Source: Hybos culiciformis (lineage: Eukaryota > Arthropoda > Insecta > Diptera > Hybotidae). From it: a stretch of 64,000 nt of DNA. Every line of letters begins with the position of its first letter. Positions within the stretch are counted from its first letter, which is position 1. The stretch lies in the NCBI GenBank assembly GCA_964007475.1, contig OZ023273.1, forward strand, positions 6,653,234-6,717,233, in the 5' to 3' direction. Shown here in pieces: positions 12,199-26,679 of this stretch. The notes under the pieces were generated by a model, which saw only the letters and a list, made by a program, of their open reading frames with translations, was not told where the DNA came from and did not search any database. The translations under genes and the position numbers were made by a program.

Positions 12199-15100
12199 GT
12201 TATAGTCTGCATATTTTTTTAAATGAAATAAAATTTCAATCCCTACTAATAATATTAATATGTATAGGTATCTACTATAAAAAATATTTACTCATATTTC
12301 TCAAATAGTTCTATATATATAGTGTTACCTACATAAAATGCAAGTATAAATAGTTGTTGCACCGAACCTTTCAATTATAAACTTTCCAATATCATGTAAA
12401 AAGGTAGTATTATCAGAACAAAATGTTTAGTTAATTTGTTTCAATTATAACATTATGTACATTATGCTTTCATGTACCTATATTCGTAATCATATACCTA
12501 GAACATATTTTATTTTAACAGTTATTAATTTTACACTAACGGTTGAGCATTTTTGTGTTTCAATTAATTTCTACTTCAATGTAATATACATAAAAGTGCA
12601 AGTAAAATAAAACATAAATTATTAAAGCAATGAATGGGTGCATTATTTTTTTTTTCTTAGCCTAAAATGTTTCTACTATATGTAGTATAATTTAAAACCA
12701 AAGTATGTAGTACCTATATATTAAAAACCGTATTACTCATGTACATTTTTGATTTATTAAAGACAATTTTTTATAGCCTGGTAATTGAGAAAATTTACAA
12801 TGCCATAGTTAAAGATTACTTTATTTAAAAATTACATAAGAATAATTTACGATTGAAATTTGTGTGTATTGATTGATTTAACGATATTCTGTTGGAAATC
12901 ACAATTCAACTTCAAAGAGACTTATTATAATTAAATAATTAATTACCAAGAAGCATATGTTGCTGATTAATTATATTTAGTCAATTTATTTGAAAATCTT
13001 GTTCTAAATTTAAGAACTTGCTAAATGGATATTTTTTTTGTACATGTATGCATTTATTTTTCAACTATGTTATGTAAAATTTGTGTAATTAACAGTTTTA
13101 AGAATAAAAATTAGAAAAAATATTTTTAAGAATAAAAATTAGAATGTTAAAAAATAGAACTTTTATTTTGACAAAGCTTCCGTATACATTTCAATGAACT
13201 CTGACCACCTTTCTCATCGGTTTTCGAACATTAAAGAATTATTGTATGTAATTAAAATTAATTAAAAAAAAAAATGTAAATGATCTATGCCCATAAACAG
13301 AGTTCCAAATATCAAAAGGGTTTCATATATACATTCTTATTTGGTAAGTCCATAATATTAAAGTCTATTATGATTATCCTTAAAGTATATTGATTTTTGT
13401 GATATTGATTGTAATATTTTTATTTTTATTTTTTTTTTAAAATTATTACAACTTTAGCTATAACGATTATGTGAAACTTTTTATCAAATCATTATACCAA
13501 ATAAAAGAAACATTTCTTTTTTCTTGTACATATAATGTAAATTTTATTTCATTGAAAAACAAAAAAAAAATAAATAAAATAAAAAATATTAATATAAATC
13601 CATATAAAAATTTATTCAATGTGAAATGATACGTAAATAAAAAATAATTTTCAAACATGAGTTTGCAATCATTTTTGTTTTTTTTTTTCTGTTTTCCTCA
13701 TTTTTTGTTAAACAGAAATTAAATGGCGTGGAAATGTTAAAAAGAAAATACTATTTTATTTTCTTTGGAAACCTAAAAAAAAAAAACAGAAGAAGAAGCG
13801 AAATAGAATAAAAAAAATGATAAGAAAATTTCTTCTTTTGAAAAGGAAATGAATTTTTATTTTTAGGTTTTTTTTTTTTAAATTAAAAAATAATAAGAAA
13901 ATGCATTTTCTAGACTTCTATGTATATAAATATATTTACATTTAGTATGCACAAAGCGCAATATGAAATTTTCAAAATTTATGTTAAATGATTGCTGATT
14001 TTTAACGAATTAGATTTCTTTTTTTTTTAATATATATAAATTAGATTTTTTTTTGTTTAAAAATTAAAATTTTACAAAACACTATATAAACACAATGTCT
14101 ACATTCTGCTTGCCATTAGCAGCAAGTTTTAAATTTACTCTATTAGATTTTACGATAGCAGAACATCTCATCTTAAAACCTCAAAAAAATTAATGTAAAG
14201 AAATAAGGAGATTTGTTATTTCATATTTATTATCACATTTGATTTCAAATATTTCCGATTAATTTTAGTTATATAAATAAATACCATGTAGTAATTATGT
14301 ATAAGAAATCTCACGTATAGATGAAATTCGATATACAAATAATGCACATAAATGAATACTTTTTAAAATTAAAATTAAATATAAAGGTTAGGTTTACTTT
14401 AAGTTTTATTACTTCATATAAGTTGTTAAATTAAAAGAAAGACTTATAAAACATTGTATATTTACATAATTAAAATAATTGATAATAATGTCATCATAAT
14501 ATCTTAGTTGTAAAGGATAAATGTATATCTAATCCTAATCTCTATAAATTAAGGAATTTTTTTTGTATGAAATATGAATATTAAATAAACAATTTAAAAA
14601 AAAAAAAAAAATTAAATATTTTTATTGAGAATTTTCACCAACATAATATATAACTATCATTTTTTTGGGTATTCTCAAATAATATGTCAGAAAATTATAT
14701 TAATAAAATATCGAACAATTCTCCAAGAATTACTAAAGAACCGTCATTCACTATCGAAGAAAAAAAAAAAGAGGAAAGTTTATTTATAAATTTAATTCAT
14801 TTTTTCACTACCAAAGAATTATTTCAAAATACTTTATATATTTGCTAGCTTGAAAATGAACATTAATTCTCGTTCCTGTTCGTTAAAAAAAATACATAAA
14901 TATTTCGAGAATTTTCCATTTTATAAAGTTCTTAGGCGTTCTGGTTGCAAGTTATACTGAACTCGATAATAATGTAAGCTTTGGAAGATTATCAAATATA
15001 TTTAAAAGGATAAAATGATGAGAACTAGCAATAGCAAAGTACATTTCTTCGTTTATATAATTTGCTTAAGAATTGATAATACATATTTAAATCTTTCACG

Positions 15101-18100
15101 ATCTTATTTATTCAATATTTTTAATTTGTTTTGTAATTTATTATTTAACATTGCTAATAATATAATTCCTATTTTATGTGCAATCTTATTTTAATCGTTG
15201 CAAATGAACAAGAACAACTATTATAAAAACTAAACTTTCTAGTACGATATTGAAAGTAAATATTATTTTATATTCAAAGGAAAGTGTTTTCTCACAGTTC
15301 ATATAGTACACGATACCTAAGTGTTTTCTTTCACTTTCTATGGCTTTTTCATTATGGTATATAGTTAACAGAAAATATTTTCCAAAGTACTTAATTACTT
15401 ACTTACATATTAAAGGGCCGCCTTAAGAATTACAAAAAAATCATTAATAAATTTATTTTTTAATTTAAAATTTTTTTTTATTTATTTTTTTTTTTTCAAA
15501 ATTTCTCAAATAGATTATCTACCAACTATGTAAACAAAAATATGTTTATGTAGCAACTATATAGGTAGGTAGTAATGTTAATTTTATGAAAACGAAAAAA
15601 AAAAACTTTATTAAAAATAATTTTATTTTGTTGTTAGTTTGTTTATCTTTTTTACTCAGAAAATAAAGTTTTGTTTTTTGCTTTAATGCGAAGGGAATAA
15701 TACACAATATACGTATGTATCCCTCATTTTGTTAGAAAATGGAAAAACCTAAAAATAAATTTTTGTAAATACTGCATTCTTCGAAACGGCGGCGGAATAA
15801 AAAAAAAAAAAATTATTTCTTTATTAATATTATATGTACATATTCTTTATTGTTTTCCCATTGCGTAAAAAAGTTTTTTAATTTAAAAATTTTTTTTGTT
15901 CTTCTTCATCATTTTATTATTCTTTTTTTTTTTTTTTAGAAAAGATAATGCAACGAGAATTTCCCATCAGTTTTGTTTACTTTTCTATATACGAAAAAAT
16001 ATAATTTGTTTAAAAAGAGTGTTTCAGACGAGAATTTGAATTATATGAGTGTTGCAGTTTTATAATTCATATACTTTGGTATTATATTGTCCCATACTAT
16101 ATTGTTCTGAAAACTTTCCAATTCAAAAATATTCCTATATAAAGATAAAATAGCTTTATATGCACTTAAACCAAATATCTATCATCTTGTATACAATTAG
16201 TATGTCTTTTGTGACAATGTTAAATTCAATTTTCACATTTCAGTGATACACCCTTTAATCAAAAAAAAAAAAAAATTACTAAAATTTATGTTTTATATAT
16301 CTACCTTAAATAAAAGAAAATAATGAAATAAATATTTTTATTCAAGTACCTACTTAAATTTTTCAATAGTATAGTATCTAGCTAATTTGCTCCTTTTATA
16401 GTTTTGTTTCTTTTAGTTTTTACATCTATTCGTTTATATGATTTTATCACTATTATAATGAAAATTTTGATTTTACAGGTTACTTATAGGAGAAAATTGT
16501 GTTCTGTTAGTTAATTAATTTTTTGTTGACAGAAAAGTTTTGGAGACTTCAAAATTTTTATCTAAATTTTTTTATATAATAATCGTAAGCGTTAATTATA
16601 AGTTTTGAAATATAAAATAAATTGTTACGTATAGGTAATTATAGTTTAAAAAATTGAATGCAAATTAACATTGTTAATACTTATGGATCTAAGAACGAAT
16701 AATACAAACATACTGTATTCTATGACATGGCAGATACAGCTTTTGTATACTTAACACTATCATTGTATACTTAAAGTAATGTTGCTTAATGTTATTTATC
16801 AATTTATTAATTTGCCATCTTATTACATAACACTGTTTGTGGTCCTCCCAATGAAACATACCCTATACATTTAATTATGATGATGTTGTCAAATTTTATC
16901 AAATCAACAGAACAATTTATTATTGTGTTATTTTAAGTTGACATTTTTATTTTATTTTTTTTTTTGTGATATTTTCATTAAAGTCTCATTAAAATAGATA
17001 GGTACATAATAAAATTTTATTTTATATATAAATATATATTTTTTCTTATGTTAAAATGTTGATGAAAAGTTTATCAAAGATATTATTATTTTTATTGAAA
17101 AATAAAAATAAAAAAAAAAATTGTATAAAAATTTTCTTATCTTTTCTAAGTTGTTTACTGAGGGAAAATTACTGATAAGTTTTTATTAAAAAAATAAAAT
17201 AAAAATGAAAGCACATGAATAAAAGAAATAAAATTAGAGAATTTTAATGATTTTAACAGATTTATGAATAGTAATAATAATAATAATATAATAAAAATAA
17301 AAAGTTGACCTTTCCTTTAATTTAGGCAAAAAAAAAAGTTGTTGGTTCATATTAAGATATGCATTCTTACATACATGTCGAGGCTTTAAGTTAATATTTA
17401 GTTTAAAACAGATTAATTTCAGGACTGTCCATTATTCAGCACCTATGTAATTATATTAGACTTGTGTACCAGTATTGTATTTATGTTAGTATTAACTTTA
17501 TATCAAATTAGTGAGGCGTGAATTAACATAAACTAATGAGTCAACTGGAAAATTAGGTACCTACTTATGTTTTAGTGGTCACTATTTTTGTACACAAAAT
17601 ATTAAAGAATAAATAAAAGAACAAAGTTTTCTCAGATAACTGTGAAGGAAAACAAATTGTGAAGTACTAACTTCCAGGTTCTTAGAATCGGATTTTCAAA
17701 ATTTTTAATATTGAATGATATTGGACATGTTACATGGCACTAAAAACGCTTAATAATTTATATACAAAACATATAAAAACCATATCATAAAAATTTAAAT
17801 TTATTGGAAATTTCCTACAAAGATGTATGGACTTCAATTTTGACCTCTATTTCTAAGTAATATCTATTTTTATCGCTGTATATATATTAGACTAATTGTT
17901 TTCCAGTGTGAATGAAAATTATGGACTATATGTTGGAGAATTGATAAGATGGAAAAACTATTTTTAATACCAAAGCTGTGCTTTATTATTATTCTTGTTG
18001 TTCATTATTATTTTCTTTTCAAAAAAAGAAAAATAAATTTATGTTTACCAAAAGAAAAAAAATAATGTATGAGTAATAGTTTTCCAAGCAAGAAGCATCC

Positions 18101-21100
18101 CTAATTGCTAAAAATATTTATTGTCCACTAAGTTTTTTATTTTTTTGTTTTGTTTTTGGTAAATTTCTTTTAATCTGAAATTAAATTTACTTTTTTTTAT
18201 TTTTGGTCCTATCCTCTTTGAATTTTCCAACTAACTTCCATATTTTGCATTCGCTTTTTATTTTTCCATTTTTTTTTTGGTAAAATTTAATTTACAGAAA
18301 TTTTTTTTTATTTTTTTTTTAATTCAGTAAACATTTCAAACAGGAAGTTGTGCAAATTCTGGACAGACAAAGAAATATAAAGCTAAAATGATTTATGAGT
18401 TTTGAAAGCTAAAAAAAAAAAATTTTCATTCTAGAGAGAATTAATAATTGCATAATGGAAGTTGGAAAGATATCTCTAAAAAAGTCTAAAGTCATTTGAG
18501 TTATTAGAGTTAATATTGTTTACCATAATTTTGTTTTATATTTTTTTGTTTTTTAATTAAAATTTATGTTTAAATTGTATACAGTAATTTTTTTTTTTAT
18601 TTGACATAGAAAATTTTTATTATTTTGAAATATTATGTGAAATATATAAAATATATATTTAAAATATAGCAGAAAAACATATTATGAAAATTTTTGGAAT
18701 TATATATAAATATAAAATGTAATTGATATAAAATAGTAATTAAAATAAGAGTATTGCACTTTAATTATCAAAATTTAATAAACTAATAAATGATTTTTAA
18801 ATAAATAGATACTTCTACCTGAGTAAGATTTTCAAATAATATATATGCGGTGAAATTTCTAACAGAAATTCAATAAACTTAATAAACTTATTATAAACCT
18901 AAGTTTTAGAACTATACTTTTGTGGTAAGTAATATAAAGTTTTCTTGGGTATATTTGTATATTGTTAATATTTTTAGACAACAAATTGATTTCTTTGCCA
19001 GCTTGTGTAGTAAGTTTATGGAAATTCATTAAGTATTAAATATATTTTATTTTTGTAGAAATTCAAGAAAACATTATTTAAAGCATAAAAATGTAATGTT
19101 AATGTTTTTAGGATTTAAAAAAGGAAAAACTTTAATTGAAACATAAAAATTCATTATTTTTTATGACTGATATTTTCATGTTTTGCTAAAAGTTCAAACC
19201 AAAAATTAAAAAAAAAAAAAAATTAAATTATGTACCTAAGCCAAAATTTGTCCAGAATGAGATCTAGAAGACATTTGCATAAACGATTTAGAAAAATGTA
19301 CTATTAATATGAATTTCTCAATAATTTTAAAGTATACGGCGAACATTGTAAGAGTGAACAAATTCATATTTCCAAAATATTACGACAGAGAATCGTTACA
19401 ATAATTGAGGGTTCGTATGGATCTTTACGAAGATTAAAACGTGATTGGTCTTTAATTTCTATTTATCAATTGAAAACATTGAAATAAAATTTCAGTCATT
19501 TCAATTCGCTTTGGAAATTCGATTTTTCCGGAAGCTTTTAAAATTTACCCAATTCACGAAAAAAAATTAAAAAATTATTTAAACTTTTTGATAGCTGCCA
19601 ATTTACTATCTGATCATTATATTAAAACATTTTAAATGAAAGTGAAGGAATAATAAGTAAATATTAAAAACAAAACTTACAATAAATATATTTATGTAAA
19701 AAACAGTTCTCTCGTATAATAATAATTCAAATAAATATATTTATTCATGTATTTATTTGCAAAATAATTTATTTAGTGCAAAAAAGTTGAAGAGTTTGAA
19801 AACTGAATATACAATTAAAAAAGTTTAATTGAGTATAATGTACAACTTAAATATAAGGCTAACAGCAAGTTATTGTGTTTTGGCTCAAAATCCATGTTAG
19901 ATTAAAAATATAAATGATACAAAAGCATATTATTTTATGGCATAAAAAAAATGTAAGTCAAGATCTCAAGGATGATAATTGAAGAAAAAAGACTAAAATT
20001 TAAATTAAAAATTATTTGAAATAAAAAATTGTTTCATTTACTTTAAAATTGTACTGTTGCGTCATTGAATTTGTAAGATAACCAGATAACCAAAACTAAT
20101 AAACTGTATAAGTAAACACTATATACATCTTAACAAAAAAGGTTCAAAGGTTTCGATATTTGTTCTTTCAATTTTTTTGCCAAATCTACTTTAACATTAT
20201 ACTATTCGAGTATAAGAATTAATTTTAAAAAATAACAAAATTATATCATCATTATGATGTTTATATAAAACTTCAGATCTTCTAGGCATCCTAACGAACC
20301 AAAGAGTTTTTTTTTTATAGATTTTTTTTTATAGATAATAAAAATTCCTAAACAGGAAAACCTTAAAATGGATTTGGTATCAAATATTTAATATAAAAAT
20401 TTACAAAAAAAAAAAAAAGATAAAATTATGTATTACACAAAGTAACTGAACATTAAAGGGCATTAACAAATTAGTTATATTATTTTCTAGTAGAGTTTTT
20501 CATGTTTTACTTTAATTTTATTTATTAAAGCATGTATAGAAAAAATATTTACGTATTCTGAATAATAAAATGTCAGAAATACATATAGTATATATATATT
20601 TATTTTTTTTGGAACAAACATTTTCCTATTTTTGTTTTCTATCCCAGAAAGATAAACACATATGAGAAACTTTTGATTGTTTGTATTCTTCCGGTCAGTT
20701 GTGTTGTCGTCCATTTTTCTATAAACACAAAATTTTTATATTTTAAGGATATAAAAAAGGAAGAAATCTCCGTAAAAGGACAGAAAAACGACATAAAAGA
20801 GGATAAACAATCAAAATAAATTCTCAAAAAAAAAAAAAAGGAAAAGAAACTAAAAAAAGGTTATTTTGGTTGAAAAAATTTTCAGACTTCTAGGATTATT
20901 GTTTTTTTTTTCTTTCTGGTCATGACTTAAGAAAAATTCTTCCTATATAGGTACTCTCTGTTAAATTCAATGTCCTTTATTTTCTGTTTTAGAGAGACAG
21001 ATTATAGAAATTATTGAAAATTCTGTTTCAATGTTATATAAATGTGAATTATGAGCACGTAAATTATATATATTATTATATAGTTAATGCCAGAAAAAAG

Positions 21101-21400
21101 CAATAAGAATACATTTTTTTTACTTCAATAATACTATGTACTGTGTTACTGATGGGGAAAGAAAAAATATAGGCTTTTATTTTTGTTAATTAGAAGAATA
21201 TTATCCGATATACAATACATCTATATACTAAAATTGTTTATAATTCAAATAAAGGCTTGTTCGAAGTTTGATTAAATAAATATGTACATTATTTCGTTAA
21301 TATTTTGTTTATTTAAATATTTAATGTTTCTTATCTTGACAGAATCATATAATTAAATGTGTGTAGATATCAATAGCTGAATTGAAATTATTTTCTCTTA
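12199..21400. other. Long AT-rich desert
   Basis: Nine kilobases with no credible coding sequence, RNA gene or clear inverted-repeat element. Contents are A/T runs, a TAA microsatellite near 17273-17291, long T runs near 15490 and 15923, and scattered hydrophobic frames under 65 codons typical of AT-rich non-coding DNA. It could be intergenic or intronic. Confidence 0.6.
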
Positions 21401-21553
21401 AGCCCGGTTTTCACGATCCAAGTACACTTTACCAAAGTTTCTTTGATTAATGTTCTTTGATTCAAATTGACTTTGACACCCTGTTTACACGATCAAAAAG
21501 AGCGTCCAAGTCAATTTGGACAAAGTGTATACTTGGATCGTGAAAACCGGGCT
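21401..21553. mobile_element. PIF/Harbinger-like MITE, 153 bp
   Basis: A perfect 24-bp inverted repeat begins AGCCCGGTTTTCACGATCCA at both ends, and the trinucleotide TTA is duplicated on both sides (21398-21400, 21554-21556). A 3-bp TTA/TAA duplication is the PIF/Harbinger signature. There is no coding capacity. The GC-rich ends stand out sharply from the surroundings. Confidence 0.8.
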
Positions 21554-24500
21554 TTATATTTCAAAAATTAATATAAAAAGGTCATTTATTTTTATTTGAT
21601 TATGATTTCCGTGTTTTATTTATCTACTTAAACTACATATACTTAAAATAAAAAATTAATTAAAAAAAGTACAATCTGACTTTTAATGGACTGTTTTTAT
21701 TAAAATTTTTTAGTAAATTTTCCATATAGTTAAGTTAATTTGAATAATTTTTTATATATATGTTCTTTTACTTTTTGTTCGTACATCCGTAGATTCAATC
21801 AAATTTAACAGATAAATGAATAAAGTTCTAATAAATAATACGATCTACCTATATATCTATAAAATCTTAACTCTGTTTAGAACTAAGTTCATTTTTCGTA
21901 ACTAAGATAATTAATTCTTTATCCAGAATCTGATCCAAGAATTTCTAGATGAGAAAATCCAATTTTTTATAATATTATGACAATTAAATAAGAGTCGGCG
22001 TATTCTCTTTATGGCAAAAGCATGAATTTTTAATGATTTCAAAATAATATTATTTACAGACAAATGCAATTCAATTTCTGTGTATAAATAGAGCTCAAAA
22101 TTTTGAGAATTTAATACATATTTTTATTATAATTATTTTCTTAGAGGACAGTTTATTGGAAATAAATTGATATTACAACAGAAATAAAGAATATTGATGA
22201 TTTTGTCAAAATTATTATCAAAATAAAATTTAGTTTTCTGAATATCAATATGGGACAGAAAAAATATTTATATATTTATGTATTTCTTTTTTGAAAAGAA
22301 TGTAAAAGAAAAATTATTATTTTTATATTATGTATATATTTTATATTATTGTTTTTATAAAGAATTATATATTTTATATATCTTTAATATTTTTCTTTAT
22401 TTTTTTTATTGGAAAGTTTTTCGAGCATGAAATAAAATTGAATTGTTTTTCCTTTTTATTTTTTTTTATTTTCCGTAAATAAATTATTATTTCATAGAAT
22501 TTAACTATATTTATATATTTTTTTTTATTATATATTTAAACTTATCAAGACTTATAATGTACAGAATAAAACATTATGTAAATATATATAGTATAATAAA
22601 TAGTGTGCATAGTTTATGATAAGTTTATTGAAATAAAGTTTCTATATATTGTTTTGTTTAGCGAAAGTTAAGTAAATGCATTTTATCAAGTATTTACTTT
22701 GAATGATAATTATTAATTATTTCTCAAATTGTTGAATTCAAAATTCCATGAAATTAATTAAACTGTTATTTCTTTTTTAATTGCTTGCAAAACATCATCT
22801 CAAGGATAAGAAATTAAAGAATATTATTTATTAATTGATTAGTCGATTTCTTTAATTATAGATATATTTTTAGTTATTTCAAATGGGGTCTAAAATATAA
22901 TAAATGGTACACAATGTTGTATGAATAACGCCACATTTATGCAATGTTCACACACATAAAAATTATGTAACTTATGAGTGAAAATTTTATGCTAAATTAA
23001 AAAAAATCATTTCAATGCTAACATTAATATAAAGTCAGAGTTATGAAGCTACTGATCAATATTTGATATAAATAATTTAAAGATAAAAAATATGTTGAGC
23101 TTAAATACTGGTCAAAGAAAATAATAATAATGTGCACAAACGACTAAATTAAGGAAACCCGTACTCAAACCAACATATTTCAAGTTATATTCAATAGTCA
23201 AACACTTTTGAATTTATTACAGGCACATAATTAATGTACGTACCTATCTACATTAGATAGGTTTCATATTTTACATTTCCTTTTAATTAAAAAAAAAAAT
23301 TTTTTTATATAATTATTATGCTTGAATAGCTTGTCCACATTTTTAAAATACAATTTTTATATTTTATTAACAATGAACTGCATAATACAAGGTGCTTATT
23401 ATTTTGCAGTTTATTTAGAAAAAATAAATCCATTATAATTAATGTAATTTTAGGAATTTTAGAATGCCATGATGAAGCTTTGTGTAAAATCTTTAAATTT
23501 TTAAGTTTGATAACGCTTTATTATAAAATCCAAAAAGTTAAGAAGGCAAATTTCTTAAAATATTCCGAAAAAAAAAAAAATTAGAGTTTAAATACATACT
23601 TAACCGATTTTGTTGTAATATACATAATTTTCCTTTTGTACAAATTATTTTTAGATGTTCTGAAACTTTTGGTCAATTTGATTGTGTCACTTATTTAACA
23701 GAAAATTTTATTTGTTAGTTAGAAAAATTTAAAACTTCAACTTTTATTTTTTTATTAATAGAAATTAGGGTAAAAATAATTTATATTATAAATTTGCCTA
23801 TGTCAAATAAATTTTTGACACCTTGTTTAATGATTTTTATTTTTGAAAAAAAAAAAGGGTTATCTTATTGTTTTTTTTTTTTTTTATGGAAATGAAGTTA
23901 ATGATTTTTTTTTTTTTCGGAAATCAAGTAATATCTTTTATATTCAATTCTATTGTTGTGATAGACATGATTTTCATGACGTTAATTAAAATTTGTTCAA
24001 AAATAGCCTTAAGGAATTGTAAAAAAAAAAATGAAAATAAAAAATTGGTAACATAAAAATATAATGGCAAATTCGAAAGTATTTTTTTGAAAATATGTTA
24101 TTTATACACAGATATATGTATATTTTTATTAATTACATAATTAAAAAGAAATTTAATACATTTTTTATGTTAATAATTTTATGTAAAATATACTTACGAT
24201 GATAATGAATTATTTTGAATTTCTATATTTTAGAGATATTGATTTGATAAGATTGACGTGAAATTCTTAGGAACAATTTTTATGTTATGTGGAAAATCAT
24301 GTATTTCAATGTCATAAGAAAAAAAATATGGGAAATCAACAATTAGGATGGTATAGTGGTATAGTGTCAAATGCAGGCTTCTAAATTTTTTTTTCACAAA
24401 TAAAGTTTGTCGAATGCCGATAGTCTTCGAGTATATAAAAAGAAATCATTGACATTAATTTCTGTGAAAACATGTTGAAAGCTGTTTTTGATAAAATATC

Positions 24501-24979
24501 GAAGGGTCCCTAAAAAGTATCTTAATATCCTGATTGTGACCGAGGTATTAAGATATTTAAAAGTATTCTAAATCCTAAATGAGATATTATTCTGTATATT
24601 TTTTCTGTTGATCACTCAAATGGCTATCAGTATCACTATCAAATTTCAAATAAATCTATCTTTATTTTGAAATTGAATCAATTGCCATTTAAACGCTACA
24701 TTCTGACATTTAAATTTAATTTTTTGCAAAATTGTTTTTTGCTTGGATCCAATTAATAATTAAATTTATTTTGTTTGTCCACAATTTCGCTACAAACAAG
24801 AAAAATAGAAATTTGTATGTATGTTTATATAAAATAAAAAAAAAATTAAACAAATTTGTATTTTTGTTTATCTTTTTGGAATAAAAAATTATTAAAAAAA
24901 AAGTTATTATTTTGACACAAAGAAAAATTTATTTCATACTTATATCATTTTCTATTTTTAATACACTTTTTCGTTACCT
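21554..24979. other. AT-rich desert
   Basis: No gene is recognised apart from the weak tRNA-like block near 24349. Frames such as 23868-24056 are products of T-runs. Confidence 0.55.
24345..24425 (+). repeat. Possible tRNA-like (SINE head) remnant
   Basis: TGGTATAGTGG at 24349-24359 matches the Pol III A-box consensus TRGYNNANNNG and resembles a tRNA-Gly D-arm. About 50 bp downstream TGTCGAATGCC is a poor B-box. No cloverleaf can be folded convincingly, so at most this is a decayed tRNA-derived repeat. Confidence 0.25.
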
Positions 24980-25084
24980 CACGGTCGAAATTTTCAGTTT
25001 TTTTTTTAAACTTAATTCATAAAAACATGGTTTAAAAGAATATTTTAAACAAAAAATTCAGTATTTAAAACTTGCTAAAGTTTA

Positions 25085-25495
25085 ATTCAAATTTCTATAC
25101 TTTTTTAGTTAAAAACTAAACTATTTTAGTTTACATTTTGATTTAAAACATCAAAGTTTATATTTTAAAACTTTAAAGTTTTAAATCAAAATTTAGCTCC
25201 GGTTTCTAAACATTTTTAGTTTAAAACTTAACTATTTTAGTTTACATTTTGATCTAAAACATCAAAGTTTATATTTTAAAACTTTAAAGTTTTAAATTAA
25301 AATTTAGCTCCGGTTTCTAAACATTTTTAGTTTAAAACTTAACTATTTTAGTTTACATTTTGATCTAAAACATCAAAGTTTATATTTTAAAACTTTAAAG
25401 TTTTAAATTAAAATTTAGCTCCGGTTTCTAAACATTTTTAGTTTAAAACTTAACTATTTTAGTTTACATGTTTAATTTAAAACCCTAAAGTTTAC
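25085..25495. repeat. 111-bp-period tandem repeat
   Basis: The landmark GCTCCGGTTTCTAAAC starts at 25196, 25307 and 25418, exactly 111 bp apart. The last two units are nearly identical and the first is more diverged. Each unit holds inverted sub-motifs such as AAACTTTAAAGTTTTAAA. Confidence 0.9.
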
Positions 25496-25644
25496 ATTTT
25501 TCTTTTGTATTTTTGTATAACGATGTAAGGTTTTACTATTCTTGCATTTTTTTTCTGACGATGTAAGGTTTTTACTTGTCAATAACTTTCACAGGTACAC
25601 ATAATTTATATTTTCTATTTTGTACACGTTTATAATTTTAATAC

Positions 25645-25745
25645 TGTAGCCGAGAGGTAGAGTGGTAGAATGAAATGCTAAAGAACGAGGTTCGAATCCC
25701 GAAGAAAGGGTTAAGAGAAAAAAAAAAGAAAAAAAAAGAAAAAAA
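25645..25745 (+). repeat. tRNA-derived SINE-like block (A and B boxes, A-rich tail)
   Basis: TAGCCGAGAGG (25647-25657) fits a Pol III A-box and GGTTCGAATCC (25689-25699) is a canonical B-box, 31 bp apart. The middle part AGTGGTAGAATG resembles a tRNA-Gly D-arm. No acceptor stem pairs, so it is not a working tRNA. The A/G-rich tract just after (25714-25748) fits a short SINE or retroposed tRNA with its tail, inside the inverted-repeat element. Confidence 0.55.
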
Positions 25746-25949
25746 AAATTAAATAAATTTTTTAATTTTTTAATCTTCAGTTTAAAATTTAAACTATTTC
25801 GTTTAACACATTATGTTAAACATCTTCAGTTTAAAATTTATTCTTTTTTGTTTAAATTATTTATTATAGACTAAAAAGTTAAACTTATATTGGTGTGGAA
25901 CTATATAGAAACTTTTAAGTTTAAAAAAAAAACTGAAATTTTGGACCGT

Positions 25950-26642
25950 GCTCACTGTTTTTTTTTTTACACACACTGATGATTCAAATTTAGAAAACCG
26001 AAACAAAAATCGATATTTTGTCAATACATTTAGGGTAATTCGAACAAAAATATTAGTTCTAGAAATAAAATTAAAAAAATTTAAATTTTGAATTATTTTT
26101 TTATTAGTATAAATTAAATATATGTAATAAGACTTCTACAGTATGTATAAAGTACAAAAAAGTTAAGCTCGCAACTCAAAAAAAATAAAGTCAACACACA
26201 AAATTTTATTCTACAATATAAATCTTATTATACACTTAAATTATACTATTATATAGATTTTCTGAAGCTTTATACAATCATTATATTTATATCTAAGCTG
26301 TAAACAACATATAAAATCATTTTCAAACCCAAAAGGATACGATCACAAGTGTTAAGGACCTACAGAAAGCAGAATGAAAACATTTTTATTCATATTGTTC
26401 AATGTTATTATTCCTTTTTATTTAAAAAAAAAAAAAAAAAATGTGTTTTTAAATAATTGATGGCTTATGGTCACTTTATTGACAGCTATTAAAATTTTCT
26501 TTATCATTCTTTGAAAATTTCTATTTTTTTTTTTTTTTTTCTTAACCCAATATCAAGAAAATCCCTTCAATTTACTTATATTAGAATTATTTTGTCACTT
26601 GAAAAATTTCCTTTTTTTTAACACAGCACAGTATACATAGAA

Positions 26643-26679
<37 letters not shown>

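Larger units (their letters stand above)
24980..25949. mobile_element. Foldback-like element with internal tandem repeats
   Basis: Termini of 36 bp (24980-25015 and about 25914-25949) are inverted repeats with two mismatches: CACGGTC, a CAGT(10) tract, then AAACTTAA. Between them lie 3.6 units of a 111-bp repeat and a tRNA-like block with an A-rich tail. Much of the interior is built from TTTAAA/TAAACT motifs in both orientations. This combination recalls Foldback-type elements. No transposase frame and no certain target duplication are visible. Confidence 0.65.

Noticed and set aside
11397..12222. Two similar 80-95 codon plus-strand frames, and a matching minus-strand frame at 61458-61700, that look like a conserved protein family
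   Set aside because: They lie across the foldback palindrome; the similarity is that of the repeat DNA, the start is not conserved in position, and no protein motif is present.
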